Source of the DNA: Psilocybe azurescens
Lineage: Eukaryota > Basidiomycota > Agaricomycetes > Agaricales > Agrocybaceae
Reading direction: 5' to 3'
DNA: 64,000 nucleotides
Assembly (NCBI GenBank): GCA_023853785.1
Contig: JAJIRX010000496.1
Location: forward strand, 62,001 to 126,000
Below the pieces are notes generated by a model, which was given only the letters and a program-made list of their open reading frames with translations, was not told where the DNA came from and made no database searches. Positions 35,463 to 47,448 of this stretch are shown here, in pieces (the stretch's first letter is position 1; every line of letters begins with the position of its first letter). Made by a program: the position numbers and the translations under genes.

Positions 35463-36016
35463 CCGCTGGGAGGTCGTTGAAGAAATGCGGTCCATATCTC
35501 CTTACGCGTGGAAGCCAGGCGGGCGTTGCGCAAATCCTAAACGACTGAATGCCTTTCCAACGATTACCCTTCACGCCAACGATACCCCCACTCCATCGAA
35601 GCTGTACAGTGTCCGACCAATCGAGGATAAGATTGATTTCAACATGGTGAGCAATTGGCTCTTCATGTGTGAAGACTGGCACGGAGATGAATGCGAGAAG
35701 TCTAAATTCCTTGATGGTATAGTCGACAACCCAACAACCCTAATTCCTTCCTTTCGACTTATCGATGTCATCGACAATTGTATCGTATCCGCTCCGAGAA
35801 ACGTAATCTACATTGCATTGAGTTACGTGCGGGGGAGAATAGACCCTGCAAAGACCCTAAGATTACTCAAGGCCAATGTGGACGAGCTGCAAACACCCGG
35901 AGCCCTTTTGTAACAGCACCACTATGACCGTATTCCTTTGACAATACAGCATGCCATGCATGTCGCTAGGGAGCTTCAGCTGCGATACATATGGGTCGAT
36001 AGTTTGTGTATCATAC
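35463..36016 (+). pseudogene. Truncated HET-domain gene copy
   Basis: This is a partial copy of the HET gene at 40625-42968. It has lost the first part of the gene: 582 bp present in the other copy (40429-41010) are missing at 35462/35463. It has also lost everything after the HET-domain stretch CIIQ, because it runs into the start of duplication unit 2 at 36017. Two point changes add to this. The conserved SYVWG is SYVRG, and a TAA at 35911-35913 replaces CAA. A chance open frame begins at an ATG at 35392 but does not correspond to the parent protein's start. The copy cannot make a working HET protein. Confidence 0.88.
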
Positions 36017-39000
36017 GCATGTTCGCCGGGTTCTGGCCAGATTTTAATCCATTCTACACCGGCCCCTCTCCCATTTCCTCATACCACCCGTCTTACATAT
36101 GCACGGCATCGTGCAGATGGAGAATGAGCACGCGATTATACCAGGCTCGATTATCTCTTGAAGTCGGACCATCGTCGACATCGCTTCGTACCTGTACCCC
36201 CGCCGACCCCGCCGCCGACCCCGATGGATGTGCGCATGCACCACCACCACTATTATCATTATTTACCCTCTGATCGACATACATACACACATACAATACT
36301 GTGACATTATGATCCTCCGATGTGATACGATGTATATTCTTTTGTTTTTACGAGTACACACATACATATCATTTTCTACCCATTCTCTCGGAGTTCCTTC
36401 GAGTTGGACTGTATACCTTTTGTGTTTCTTTTTTGTGTGATGTTGATTTAGTAGCATTTAGTCTTGTTATATCTAGCTACTTTCTCTCTTTTTTTCCTCG
36501 TCGAGAGTGCCGGCGAACTTGTATATGATTTAAGGGCGCATTCGAGAGTAAGTATAGGGGAAGCGCGAAGTATGGCTCGTTGTGAGCTGAAGAGCTGTCA
36601 TCTGGCCATATCATCGTACATTGCGAATTTTCTCTTCACCGACCTTATTCGTGCTATGTAGAGGTGAGTATAAGAAAGCTCTTACTTTCCTGTTGATGTC
36701 GGGTTTAGACTTCGTAGTTCTTTGTGAAAATGCCATTGATATTATGATAATCTATTGAAATGTTGGCAGCCGAGTTCCTGGCAAGCCTTGTATTTGTTAA
36801 ATGCATTCTTTTTCAGACCAGTAACGCGACGGAGAAAGTTTGTCTTCGAAGACTGGCCCTAGTTGTATTAACTTTGGCTACTTCGGATATTCAAGCAGTC
36901 AGAGTAAATTGTTCTGATATTTAGTCTTTCTTCTTGCTTCGTGCCTCAGTTTCTTTTCAGGTGTCATTGTGGGGATAGAGACATCCGAAAGGTGGGTTTT
37001 CAAACCTTAGATGTCCTGGCGCGTTCTTTGGGCTTGAAATATGTGAACGCAGACGTCCCTACTCATAACATATAAAGCTCCAAATAGGTTCCCCATAAGT
37101 GCTAAGTGCGGTGTATATCTGTTTCACAGGCCCTGCTTATCATAAACCCATGTTTTTTACTGATTTCAGGTGAATTGTAAGAATACCTGTATGTCCTTGT
37201 GGTCCTTGTGATACTCTTTATCCGTACTGGTGAATCTCATTCTCACCTTTTTAATACTTTTCATACTTCGTGATACACTCCGGGATCAAGTCTATGGAAA
37301 CTATGTAGAAGACCACAATATCGATAAGAAGATGATCGTTCTAGTTATTAGTCTACGCTTATCGGAAGTTATTGGACTTGACTACTTCTAACGCATTGGT
37401 TATCAGTGTCGCCTTCCCCAGACAGAGAAAGAGAGAAAAAGGCAGCTGACCTCTTGTATTATGGTATAGATGATTTGGTGTGTTCTACGGCGATTCGGAT
37501 GATTTTAACATGAATTTTGCGCCGGCGGCAAACCCCTACATTGACTTCTTCCTGAATTATGGGTGCTTATGTAGGCTCAAACTCGACACAGACCGCTGGT
37601 TGTTGTCCCAATATGCCTGGGATATTGTATGAGGAAGCGCGAGATTCTCAATTGAACTGTAGGGAACCGCACGTGAACATGTCAATGATGATCATAAAGA
37701 GCGCTGAGTTTCCTGTAACTGCACAGCGTGTGCTGTGCACTCACTGCCACCGTTCTACAGTATATCAAATAGCAGGTTTCAATGGCTCGCACGTCGTGTC
37801 TGTCTACCTCTTAGCTTTTTCTTCCTTGACCTTGATGCTCCAGGACCTTGCTAAAATCTACGACGATACTCCCCTTATCCTACTTAGAAAAGTAACCGAC
37901 AATGCCTTGCGACTTGCCCTCGAGGAATCGACTTCTAAATGGAGAAAGGACATTGCGGAACTACTTCACGATGCAAAGAATAGATTTCCGACATTGTTTG
38001 GAAGGGTGAAGGGGCTGACTCGTCTCTTGTAGAAGTCTGGGCGCACAGAGGTAGGTCTCGAGTGCCGCTATCATTTTTACATTGGAGGACTACTGATCTC
38101 TTTCGCATCCACGCTAGCTGTTGTTCTTGGAAAATGGGCACCTCCGAATTTTATAGCTCAGTATACGTCTGGGCTCGACGATGATACCACTCCGGATAAA
38201 CAACTGACCGATATCAAGGAAGAGTCCCAGCCCAACGCTCCCGATACAAGAGTAGCGAAGGGCATATTAGTGCTCAAAATACCTTCCAACGAAACCCCAG
38301 AGTCGATTTACACTGAGCTTCTCGCCATCTATGGAGCAGAAAAGTTAGACCATCTAAGTGATGCTCGAACAACACTACGCATGAGGGATGGACTCAGGGA
38401 CATATGGCGATCAAGACTGCACACGGATATTAAGATTAGGGTGCCTTGGATTGGGCTGACCCCTGAACATAAGAAGCGATTTTCGCGCTTTTCATGTCAT
38501 CGCTCAATACTTGTATCACGTTCGTCCTATTTTCGTGATCGTCCGCTCGGCAATGCTGCTTCGAGGAGGATCGACAACCAAGAGTCGGACGAATCACTCA
38601 TGATTTCTCTCCCCCATTCACACCTTCGAGCTTCCACCTCATCCTTGATTATATTTACACCGGAATGTTCAAATCTCGAGATCAGGAAATCGATCTCACA
38701 ACCTCATTTTCAGTCATTCGGGGCTCTATATTTCTCCGCATGCCATCACTCCAGAAATTGACTGTAGCGCACATCGCTGTCGAGATGTTGCATGGTCTCT
38801 TTCACGCATACCTCTCAGCGACAGACTACCTCCGTCTAGTCCAGACGAGCTGGAGCAATATGATAAAATATGGCGGGTGTCGCTGTGCATCATGCATATC
38901 TCGCATCCCACGCGTCCTCCTATTTGCCCTGGGAAGCAACATTCACAGCTTCGTTCTCGAGAGGTGCACGCAGAGCCCTCGTTGGACTATTCGGAGCTGC

Positions 39001-41562
39001 ATGGTGCTCCTACGAATTTGCAACCATTCCTCGGAATATATGCGATTCCATACTCAAGAATGTTTGCAAGATGATAGTCCCCTGCAACGCCATCTCTCTT
39101 CTCTTTGCAGCTGAGGAAGGGCTCGCGAAATTAGATGAATCGCCGCAGCCATGGGACAGTGCGATCAGAACTGCAATCATTTCCGTGCGTGAGTCTGTTG
39201 AAGACTTACTATGCAAAGACTCCCGAGCTTGCTTCGACTGCGATGATTGGAGAAATATCGTCGAAAATGGGGATTTGGGACCCAGTGGCGATCTCGAAAA
39301 TGATCCAACTAAGCAGATGAAGCTAGATTGGATACGGAATGCGATATTGAGAGGTGTGAGAAACCTAGGGCCAGAGAGACCCGCTATTTATCAGGTATGC
39401 TTATTTAGGTTGCTTGCGAGCTTCTCATGTATACTTATATCTCCTTAGATTCTTATAGCTTTATACCAAAACCTCGACTCCTTGCCCATTCCTAAGGAAT
39501 CCGGCAAACACCATCTCCACAAATTTACTGAACACATCAAAGGCGACCTTCTGTCTGTTATGGCTCCCATGAGGTTCTTTACCGTACTCTCTCACTATTT
39601 GACTTTGCCCAACTTGGAGTTGGGAGGAGGGCTAAATGTGAATCGCTCTGCCGAGCTCAGCAGTGACAATAATCACCTTCATGATGATTGGGATAATTCA
39701 AGCTCAGCCATCTCACTATACTCATACATATCAGAGCAAAGTATACCGTGGTCGTTTGTTGGAACCGATGAAGTTGACTGTTCACCCTACGTCGTGGCGC
39801 TGGATCTGGCAAACGTGTCACTGTATTCCTACCCATCCTCTCGCACCCTATCGACCGACTATGGAGTATTTTACACACGACTAGCACTTTCTCAAGAGAC
39901 GGTAGGCTCTCTTAGCAGAAGAAGGAGCTATGATTCCATTACTACTAGCCGCGACTACTAGAGAGGAATTCAGGATCATGGTTTCGTATACTCTGCCAGT
40001 GGAGCTCAACAATCGGAACGAGGTGTGTGGCTGATGTCCCTCAGGAATTAGGATCGACATATAGGGAGAGTGGTGACTGCTAATGTAATTGTGTGAATGC
40101 TATGTAGAATAAAAGAATATTATCTAGCTATTCGAGTAGCATTAGTATTCGCTCAATATCGATGAATCTAGTACACAATACACAATCTGAGGTAAGCAAT
40201 AGGAATAGCTTACAGGGGTCAGGTGTTACCAGAGTAGAATTCTGTAGTGGATCATCGTGTAGAAAACATTATGAACAGAAAAGTTTAGACAGAAGCAAGT
40301 CGTTCGGTCGTTCTTGCGCAAATTGACAAAATTGTCCTATCCGCGAACTCGGTTCGAGCAAAGCCAGGCGCCAATAAAACAGATCATGTGATCCCGAGCC
40401 AATTCAACGCTCCAACATCGATGCAATCTCTGCTCTTCACCACTGCGCTCGGAGACTCCTTTGTCCCGTTCATGCCTTAGTCGATGCCGGAAGCACATTG
40501 AGGAGCGAAGTAGACCGTAATCAAAGCACCAAACTTTAGATCAATTTCAGATTCAGATTCAGGTTCCCACTCTACTCGGAGACGACGACGACTCCCCTGG
40601 TTTGAAGCTGTATGTTCAAGTTCGATGACGGAGTCTGTAGCATTCTCGGATACAGCACACTCTCATGAACCCATCCTTGCAGAAACATGGGGAGCAGACG
40701 ATGATGAGTACGTGGAAGAAGGCGCGGGTATCGAACTTGGCGATATCAGGATACCCCCTCTTGCACCTGTGCCTACTGGGTTGGTGAGACCAGGCGACTC
40801 TCTTTGCGACATCTGTAGGCAGCTGCAGTTGAATGTGGATAATTTTATTGTTACGCCAGGAGATGATGACACATACAAAGCGCACCTCTTTTTAGGGCTT
40901 GTCGAGGACGTGAAGAAGAAGACCACTGTCCTCTTTGCCGTCTCATTCTGGGGAGTATCGGGTCCGAGCTTCCGTCTGTAGAGGATGGACAACCGCTGTC
41001 TGTATCGTACCGCTGGGAGGCCGTTGAAGAGATGCGCTCCATATCTCCTTACGCGTGGAAGCCAGGCGGGCGTTACGCAAATCCCAAACGACTGAATGCC
41101 TTTCCAAGGATTACCCTTCTCGCCAACGACACTCCCACTCCGTCAAAGTTGTACAGTGTCCGGCCAATCGAGGATAAGATTGATTTCAACATGGTGAGCA
41201 ATTGGCTCTTCATGTGTGAAGACTGGCACGGAGATGAATGCGAGAAGTCTAAATTCCTTGATGGTATAGTCGACAACCCAACAACCCTAATTCCTTCCTT
41301 TCGACTTATCGATGTCATCGACAATTGTATCGTATCCGCTCCGAGAAACGCTATCTACATTGCATTGAGTTACGTGTGGGGAGAATAGACCCTGCAAAGA
41401 TCCTAAGATTACTCAAGGCCAATGTGGACGAGCTGCAAACACCCGGAGCCCTTTTGCAACAGCACCACCATGACCGTACTCCTTTGACAATACAACATGC
41501 CATGCAGGTTGCTAGGGAGCTTCAGCTGCGATACATATGGGTAGACAGTTTGTGTATCATAC
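36017..41562 (+). repeat. Tandem duplication, unit 2
   Basis: Second copy of the block at 31039-36016, in direct orientation and immediately adjacent. It is longer mainly because it keeps the 582 bp at 40429-41010 (HET promoter and N-terminus) lost from unit 1. Homology to unit 1 stops at 41562, after which the HET gene continues as unique sequence. Confidence 0.93.
37835..39961 (+). pseudogene. BTB/POZ-domain protein, copy 2, with several frame breaks
   Basis: Counterpart of the gene at 32822-34963, sharing both introns and most residues. Compared with copy 1 it has a 1-base loss near 37986-37988, a 7-base loss near 38606-38615 that removes part of the LPFPPFTP segment in the BTB fold, and a 2-base loss near 38957-38962 before RGARRALVGLFG. 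The 7- and 2-base losses are not homopolymer slips, so this copy looks genuinely inactivated. It keeps the correct frame at the place where copy 1 is broken (QEIDLTTSF near 38690). The first codons read MLQDLAKIYDD. The C-terminal third (EHIKGDLLSVMAPMRFF to SITTSRDY) is nearly unchanged. Confidence 0.8.
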
Positions 41563-42968
41563 AGGACGATATCGGCCCTGAAGGCAGCAAAATGGATGCA
41601 ATTACCAAAATGGATCTCATCTACGGTGCCGCATACCTGACTATCATTGCGGCTACAGGCACAGATGCCAACGCTGGGCTCCCTGGGGTGTATTCTGGCA
41701 CTCGACGGGTTCCCCCAACTTATTGAAGAGGTTCTCCCAGGGTTACGGCTCGCTTCCAAGCCCAGTGATTTAAGCCATATAAAAAATATTCACCGTACCA
41801 GGGCTTGGACGTAAGTACACTTCCGCCTCAGCTTTAGTTCATTTCATTTCTCATTTCAACTAATGTGAGGTATTATCAGATACCAAGAACTGAAGTTCGC
41901 GAAAAGAAGGCTCACATTCATCGGAGGCCAAGTGGTGTTCCAATGCTGCAGTTATCATTGGCGCGAAGACGTTGTTTTCGAGGATCGAAACTGCTATCTC
42001 ACTAGGAGTGCGGCTCGCGATGAGCTTCCCAACGATATATTCAAGCTGGAAAGCTTGCTCCACGGCTACTCAGGCCTTTCATTGACCAGCGAAGAAGACA
42101 TTTATCACGCGTTTGCTGGCATGGCACGCTTTTTCAGGACTAAGCTGGGCGCGAATCTGTGCCATGGAATTCCTGATACCGATTTCGATTGGTTCTTGCT
42201 CTGGACGACGCAGGATCCCCGAAGCGCAGGCCGCACGCGCCTAGCTGGTCGTGGTCCGGCTGGCAGGGCGAAATGCGTCCGATGAGCTGGTGGAGGTATA
42301 GACCTAGCACTGAGCAAATTCGTGAATTGCAAAGAGACCGTACATGGATCGTTTGGTACGAGCGTAAGGCACATCACCTGGAGGACTGCCATCGCGTTTG
42401 GACTTCAGAGACTGCTACGTCTTTGCCCTCGGAATCGCTCGGCCCAACCAACTTCTATGGCAGTAGGATCCAATCCCGCTTCCCCTTTGACTGCAGTCAA
42501 ACGCTCCCTACGCCGCGAAAGGTAGTCAACGCACCGAAATATGTCGAAAGCGGTCACACGGAGCTCGGCTCGGGATTCCTACAATTTTGGACTGTTTCTG
42601 TGATGTTCAGTCTTGCTGAACCAACAAGTAGGGAGAATCCTACCTTCGGGCCGCGAAATACGCATTCTCGAGTAGGGATATTCGGTCGCGATGGGCGTGA
42701 AGTTGGTATAGTTTTCGTGAACCCGGACTGGCACGACAAAAACGTTATATCTCAGAAGACGCACGAGTTTGTTTTGCTGAGTGAGGGGACCGACCATGAT
42801 CTGCGGTTGGATGTCAACGATAAAGATCTGAAATATATGGTGATGTTGATAGATTGGCAAGGAGATGGGCAATGGGCGGAGCGTGTTGCGGTGACTTCGA
42901 TTGAGAAGACGTCCTTGAAGCAAGCGCTGGGAGTCGGACCAGTGTGGAAAGAGTTCATTCTGGGGTAG
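40625..42968 (+). CDS. HET-domain (heterokaryon-incompatibility) protein
   Basis: The start MTESVAFSDTAHSHEPILAE is followed by a Cys-pair module (LCDICRQLQLNVDNF and, after a frame shift, DHCPLCRLILG). The HET domain comes next: YIALSYVWG, IQHAMQVARELQLRYIWVDS, LCIIQDD, MDLIYGAAYLTIIAATGTDA and RAWTYQEL. The C-terminal part has EEDIYHAFAGMARFF and HAPSWSWSGWQG, ending at a stop at 42968. One good intron splits RAW and YQE at about 41811-41880. Four single-base shifts interrupt the gene: near 40915, the G run 41378-41381 (-1), the C run 41712-41716 (+1) and the C run 42217-42220 (-1). HET domains trigger cell death after fusion of unlike hyphae. This gene may be functional if the shifts are sequencing errors. 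Length and motif order are normal for mushroom HET proteins. Confidence 0.85.
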
Positions 42969-43154
42969 GTAATGGACGTCGTGGCGCTCAACAAGACATT
43001 TGTCAGACTCAGATCAAGGGCCTTCAGGTGGTTAGAGATAAATGATTTGGGAAAGAGCTTACAACTTCCTAATCAGTATTTATAACTTAGGTAGGACTTT
43101 AAATTTTCAAAGATTCAAATTCAGACATACTTTATCATTCCAAATATGAACTTC

Positions 43155-43445
43155 CAGCTAACTGCAAAATGGTAGGCCGTTTCTATTTCTTTGATGTCCG
43201 CCCCTATTTGGCAAGAGCCTTGTCCAAATAGCCGGATTTGGTAACGAGTACCGACCCGCTCCCATGACTAAGTAGAATCTATTGCAGACGTCGACGATGA
43301 CGCTTTACATTAATCCTACGTCGAAATCAACAGTTTTACAGACTCAAATGCGCAACGTCCAAATCCGGTTGTTTTGACAAGGCTCTTGCCAAACAGGGGC
43401 GGACATCAAAGAAATAGAAACGGCCTACCATTTTGCAGTTAGCTG
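43155..43445. mobile_element. MITE with about 80-bp terminal inverted repeats
   Basis: The left arm (43155 to about 43240, beginning CAGCTAACTGCAAAATGGTA) is the near-exact reverse complement of the right arm (about 43359-43445). A loop of roughly 120 bp separates them. The flanks read AGCTA...TAGCT, consistent with a TA target-site duplication of the Tc1/mariner type. No transposase frame is present, so it is non-autonomous. It sits between the HET gene and the membrane-protein gene. Confidence 0.85.
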
Positions 43446-43628
43446 TCAAGCCAAGATTTGCAATTCAATTAGGACCCTAACATTCGACCTGTCAAAGTTT
43501 ATTTAGATGTGACAGCATATCGGTTTGGGGAATCCACCGGCCTGCACTGCCATCCTCTATGTTATATTACAACTTGCAAGTTGCCACGAGTTAGCCGCTC
43601 GAGCATCGACACTTGCACAGTTGCTACC

Positions 43629-45007
43629 ATGGCCCCTCTCCCTCTCATATCTCCGCCTCTGGAGAACTCCAATTTCAATCTAGACATCTTCAGCGTGGCT
43701 GGCTTCTTTGGCGGCGATGAAGTCCTCGAATCTATGTCAACTATCCACCTCACCGATGGACGAAAGTGGAGGGGATGGTACAACTCTCCAGGAGCCTATA
43801 CTGTTGCAAAGTCAGTTGGACGCATCGCGAACTCACAGTTCTGGAGAGGTCTTTTTCCTGGATCATGTCAGGACCCAGCGTCGAGTTTTGGATTGGATGG
43901 AAAGAAGGGGCCTGAGTATATGGCTGTTCTTTCCGGTACGAAGATGACCTCGGGGTATATGGGATATCTCCTTGCGCAACATGTGAAGCACTATCCAGAG
44001 GTAAAAAACCTTTTCGACGGAGAATCGCGAACCACCAAAAATACGGGTGTCACCATCATTGATATTCAAGGCGTCCAAGATCTCCCCATCTATCGAGTCA
44101 GAGCTCAACATTTCACCTGCTACTATCCTACTTCACCATGATCAGCAGTATAGCGTGTGCTATATTCTGCCTTATCCTGTTTGATGACAAATTCTGCTTT
44201 ACTGCCATCCTTCTTGGTACAATAATTGGGGGAATATCGACCTTGATTATCGGTATGGGTACGCTGACCCTGCAGACTGTATTTCAGCCTGCCCCCGGCT
44301 CTCCTCCCGGAGATGGGGTACTTATTGGAGAAGAGTTTATTGTGCTACGTGGAAAAGAAGGCCACGTCAACGCGATCACCAAAGGTAAATTCCACCTAAA
44401 GCTAAAAGGCGCACCAAAGTATCATATCATCGGCATATGTTCCGTACTCTACTTCCTTCAGTTTATTGTCCAGCTCTTCCTCATTCCTCAAGGACACCTT
44501 ATTGGCCAGATCATGTTCCTTTCTTCGTTCGCAATTTCTTGGATCTACAATGGTGCGATAGCTTCGATCGACAAGGAGGCTATGCAAGCGAAGTTACTGA
44601 AAAAATCCGTGACGATGGACATAAAGAAATACACCCTTCCTAATCGAACACGAGCCGTAGTCTTTACGTGTCTTTCTCTACGACGTTCTTTGGAGGAGAC
44701 TGAACAGTCACCGGTCTATTCTGATTTCAATCCTGAATCTCTTCTGAAATCTATGCTTCCGAACGATACCAGAGTTTGGCATAAATGGAGGAGCGTCGTC
44801 AAAGACGTACTCCTCCGAGACCAGGACCCCCAATATTTTGATGACGCCTTAGACGATGAAGACATGGCCGATCTAAGAGAAGACCAGCGGAACTTGCTCT
44901 CTACACTTCTTAAAGATGCAAAGTGCGCCTATAAGATATATCATAACATTTCTGGTACGCGTTTTGTTTTCGAAAGATACCGCTTTGAGACTGATATGTT
45001 TACATAG
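43629..45007 (+). CDS. Multi-pass membrane protein of a mushroom-specific family
   Basis: The chosen start is MAPLPLISPPLENSNFNLDI. A soluble N-terminal part includes FFGGDEVLESMSTIHLTDGR and TKMTSGYMGYLLAQHV. Hydrophobic helices follow: SSIACAIFCLILF, FTAILLGTIIGGISTLIIGM, YHIIGICSVLYFLQFIVQLF and GQIMFLSSFAISWIYN. The C-terminal cytosolic-type tail has LPNDTRVWHKWRSVVKDVLL, a short acidic stretch, and LLKDAKCAYKIY. The order of a glycine-rich loop with APGSPPGDG, an IPQG helix, and an SLDKE-like segment (SIDKEAMQAKLL) matches a large uncharacterised family in Agaricomycetes. A frame break near 44132-44136 (CACCATGATC) separates the N-terminal part from the first helices; one added base would join them. 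No biochemical function is known to me. Confidence 0.72.
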
Positions 45008-45711
45008 ATTACACTGATCCCCACACAAAGTCGTTAATAGAGAAGTAAACGAACTCGTTGCTTTCGATTCATCGACCAACATATTCGTGAAATTGAGACC
45101 GCTCTCTACAAATTGATCTGCTCGCATCACATTAACCAGTCGTAATACTCACATCCACTCCGGTATCGAGTTGACCTCCGCACTGACATTGGACCGGGCC
45201 ACGTACTTTATATTTAGTTTAGTGGCATGCTTCTGTCCGTATGCTTACAGCCTCGTGGGAAGTCGTAAAATGCATTGGCCACCAGGCTGACGATCAGGAA
45301 CAACAAATCTTCACACGCATCGTATAGAGACTCTTATTCTCATCATCCTTGTCTCTCGCTGTTTACGTGACGAAAAGGGAATGGGCGACTTGTGGACGAT
45401 AATTAGCATCTTTCATGTAGTCAGAAGTTACCACCAACCTTTCGAATCCTGATATAAGGACTCCCGTCATGTCGGTATTGTAGTAATTATCTCAATCATC
45501 CGACGTATTGCGACTGTGCTAGCTGTCTCCCCAAGAGGTAGGACCGTGCAGGGACGGTTCCTGTTTCTATATGTTGTCCGGTGGCTCAGAATTCCCTATT
45601 TCTTGTGCCTAACATTCACTCCCCTGCAGTTATTTCTTACTTATGCTGTTTCACTCATTTTCCACAAACCTTTACTTCACCTTTTATTTCCATTAGGATT
45701 CTTCGAGTATC

Positions 45712-45719
45712 TATATAAA
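45712..45719 (+). promoter_or_regulatory. TATA box upstream of the acetyltransferase gene
   Basis: TATATAAA lies 128 bp before the ATG at 45847. It is the only such motif in the 800-bp intergenic stretch 45008-45846, which otherwise shows nothing notable. Confidence 0.45.
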
Positions 45720-45846
45720 CACTAGCTCTACTTGTACGAGTCCCCAGTGAATTCTTAAACGTCAAACCCGTCTTTGGAGTTCCTCTGTGCGCCGATTCGC
45801 AACACTAGCCGCTTACTCAGCCACTGTGTCAGCCAATCGTTACAAA

Positions 45847-46903
45847 ATGCCTCTTACAGAAATTCGTCGCATCACAGCGCTGACCGGTAAGTCCTTAGAA
45901 ATTTTAGCCCCTAGATGCAGGATTTGTACTGATCATTTACCAGACAAAGAGACAGATGCCATTGTAGACCTGCTAGTTCGAGCTTTCGAAGATAGTGAGT
46001 ACTAAACAGCTCGAAACAGCATTGTCTGTGAGATTAAACCACAACCCATGTCTAGGCGCAGCCACTAAAGCAATGAGCGGAGGCAATGACCAGCTGAGCG
46101 ACCTTCTGTTTAGATCAATGGTGCGCGCCGGGGGTTCGGCAGGACATCTATATGTCTTGGAGAATGATTCTCAAGAGATTGTCTCCACGGCGCTATGGTT
46201 TGCTCCCGGTACAATGCTATTTTCCTCGTGAGTTATGCCACTGCTGCTGGAGGAGACACGTTCCAATGTTATATGACTCTTTGGGGACAGTCAAGAGCAG
46301 CGCGAACTCGGGTTCAATGAGTTTATGAGAAAACTGGACGACAAGACCCGTGAATGGTGGAAGAATGAAGTGCGCAATAGCCTACCGATCACTTTATATT
46401 TCAAACTCACTCTGTATCAAGCATACCGTTTTGGCAGCAGAGTTTGTCAAAGAATGGTCGCCTAAGGTGTGCGCTTTTTATGTGGACAGTGCGAGCACTA
46501 TAGATCTTGATAGAATTGTACTCACTCTTCTCATACAGTCCCCGACCGAATGTTGGTGGTTAAGCCTGTTTGGAACGGATCCCAACCACCAAAAAAGGGG
46601 TATGGAACCTTGCTACTTCACGATGGCCTCAAAAAGGTATCGAAGTTCCCTTTTCTGGCGTTCGTTCTTCGTTAATGTTCTCACAGATGTCTTCTCCCAA
46701 CTTGGCCGCATTCTGTTCTACCAGTGAAGAAAATGTAAGCCTCACAGAATATCATAAGCTTTATATCAAGTCTCAATCGCTCACCTATTCATGAACGTTA
46801 GGCGGAATTTTATACCAAGGCAGGATTCCCAATACGAGGAAGAACTGAATTCCCTTCAAGATTCGGGAACTTCCCTGCTTTTGGCCATTCTCGCGAAATT
46901 TGA
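45847..46903 (+). CDS. GNAT-family N-acetyltransferase
   Basis: Start MPLTEIRRITALT. About eight exons join through GT-AG introns: DKETDAIVDLLVRAFED; the substrate-side region NDQLSDLLFRSMVRAGGSAG; YVLENDSQEIVSTALWFAPG; QEQRELGFNEFMRKLDD; HTVLAAEFVKEWSPK; the acetyl-CoA-binding strand-loop WWLSLFGTDPNHQKRGYGTL, after one correction; and the C-terminal EENAEFYTKAGFPIRGRTEF. The motif Q-K-R-G-Y-G-T is the GNAT pyrophosphate-binding loop. The frame break is in the G run at 46597-46600, where one G is missing. The family acetylates small molecules or protein amines from acetyl-CoA; the acceptor is unknown. The layout matches many small soluble mushroom GNATs. Confidence 0.82.
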
Positions 46904-47448
46904 AGGTTTCAAAATACCGTTGGGACATACTTTACTTATGTACGTATAGGCTATATGTGCTGTGGAATATTTGTGCAGTCGGATGAAACCTTGGAAGTAT
47001 GAGGCTGCCAGTTCTGTTATTCTATACGGGTATTTGATTGATTTGTACCTAAGGGTTTCTCCAGAGTACGCAACTCTGGATCAGTACAGCCCAAGGCTAT
47101 TCAAGTAAAAATAGATAGTTGATCAATTTATTCCCCAGTCAGATTCCAGAAACAATCCCCAAATATCAGTTTCTACCGCCTCCTAAACCTATTCGGGAAC
47201 CGTGTGGATAAATTCAGAGCGGCCGGGCGCTTAATCATCACTGCCGAATGAGCAACAGCCTCGTTGGCTGTGACTGTTAGTCGGAACCAACCCAGCGCCG
47301 ACTGTTATAAATACTAGAGCATTTATGGATAGCAGTTGCCCACGATCGCCGCGCAGCTAATTTCCGGGCAAACCTAATAAGCAAGAACCTTGTTTCACAG
47401 ACATGTATCATTGCTTTCTTGACATTTACTGTACATGGGTATCTTAAA

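Larger units (their letters stand above)
31039..36016 (+). repeat. Tandem duplication, unit 1
   Basis: This block is repeated in the same orientation at 36017-41562. It starts at GCATGTTCACCGGGTTCTGG and ends inside a HET gene at TTTGTGTATCATAC. It contains about 1.8 kb of non-coding sequence with a CAC/CCG microsatellite near 31215-31265, the BTB gene copy 1, and a truncated HET copy. Long stretches are nearly identical between units, so the duplication is fairly recent. Confidence 0.93.

Noticed and set aside
35392..35913. Independent gene starting at ATG 35392
   Set aside because: The first 24 codons are fused flanking sequence, and the rest is the decayed internal part of the HET gene.
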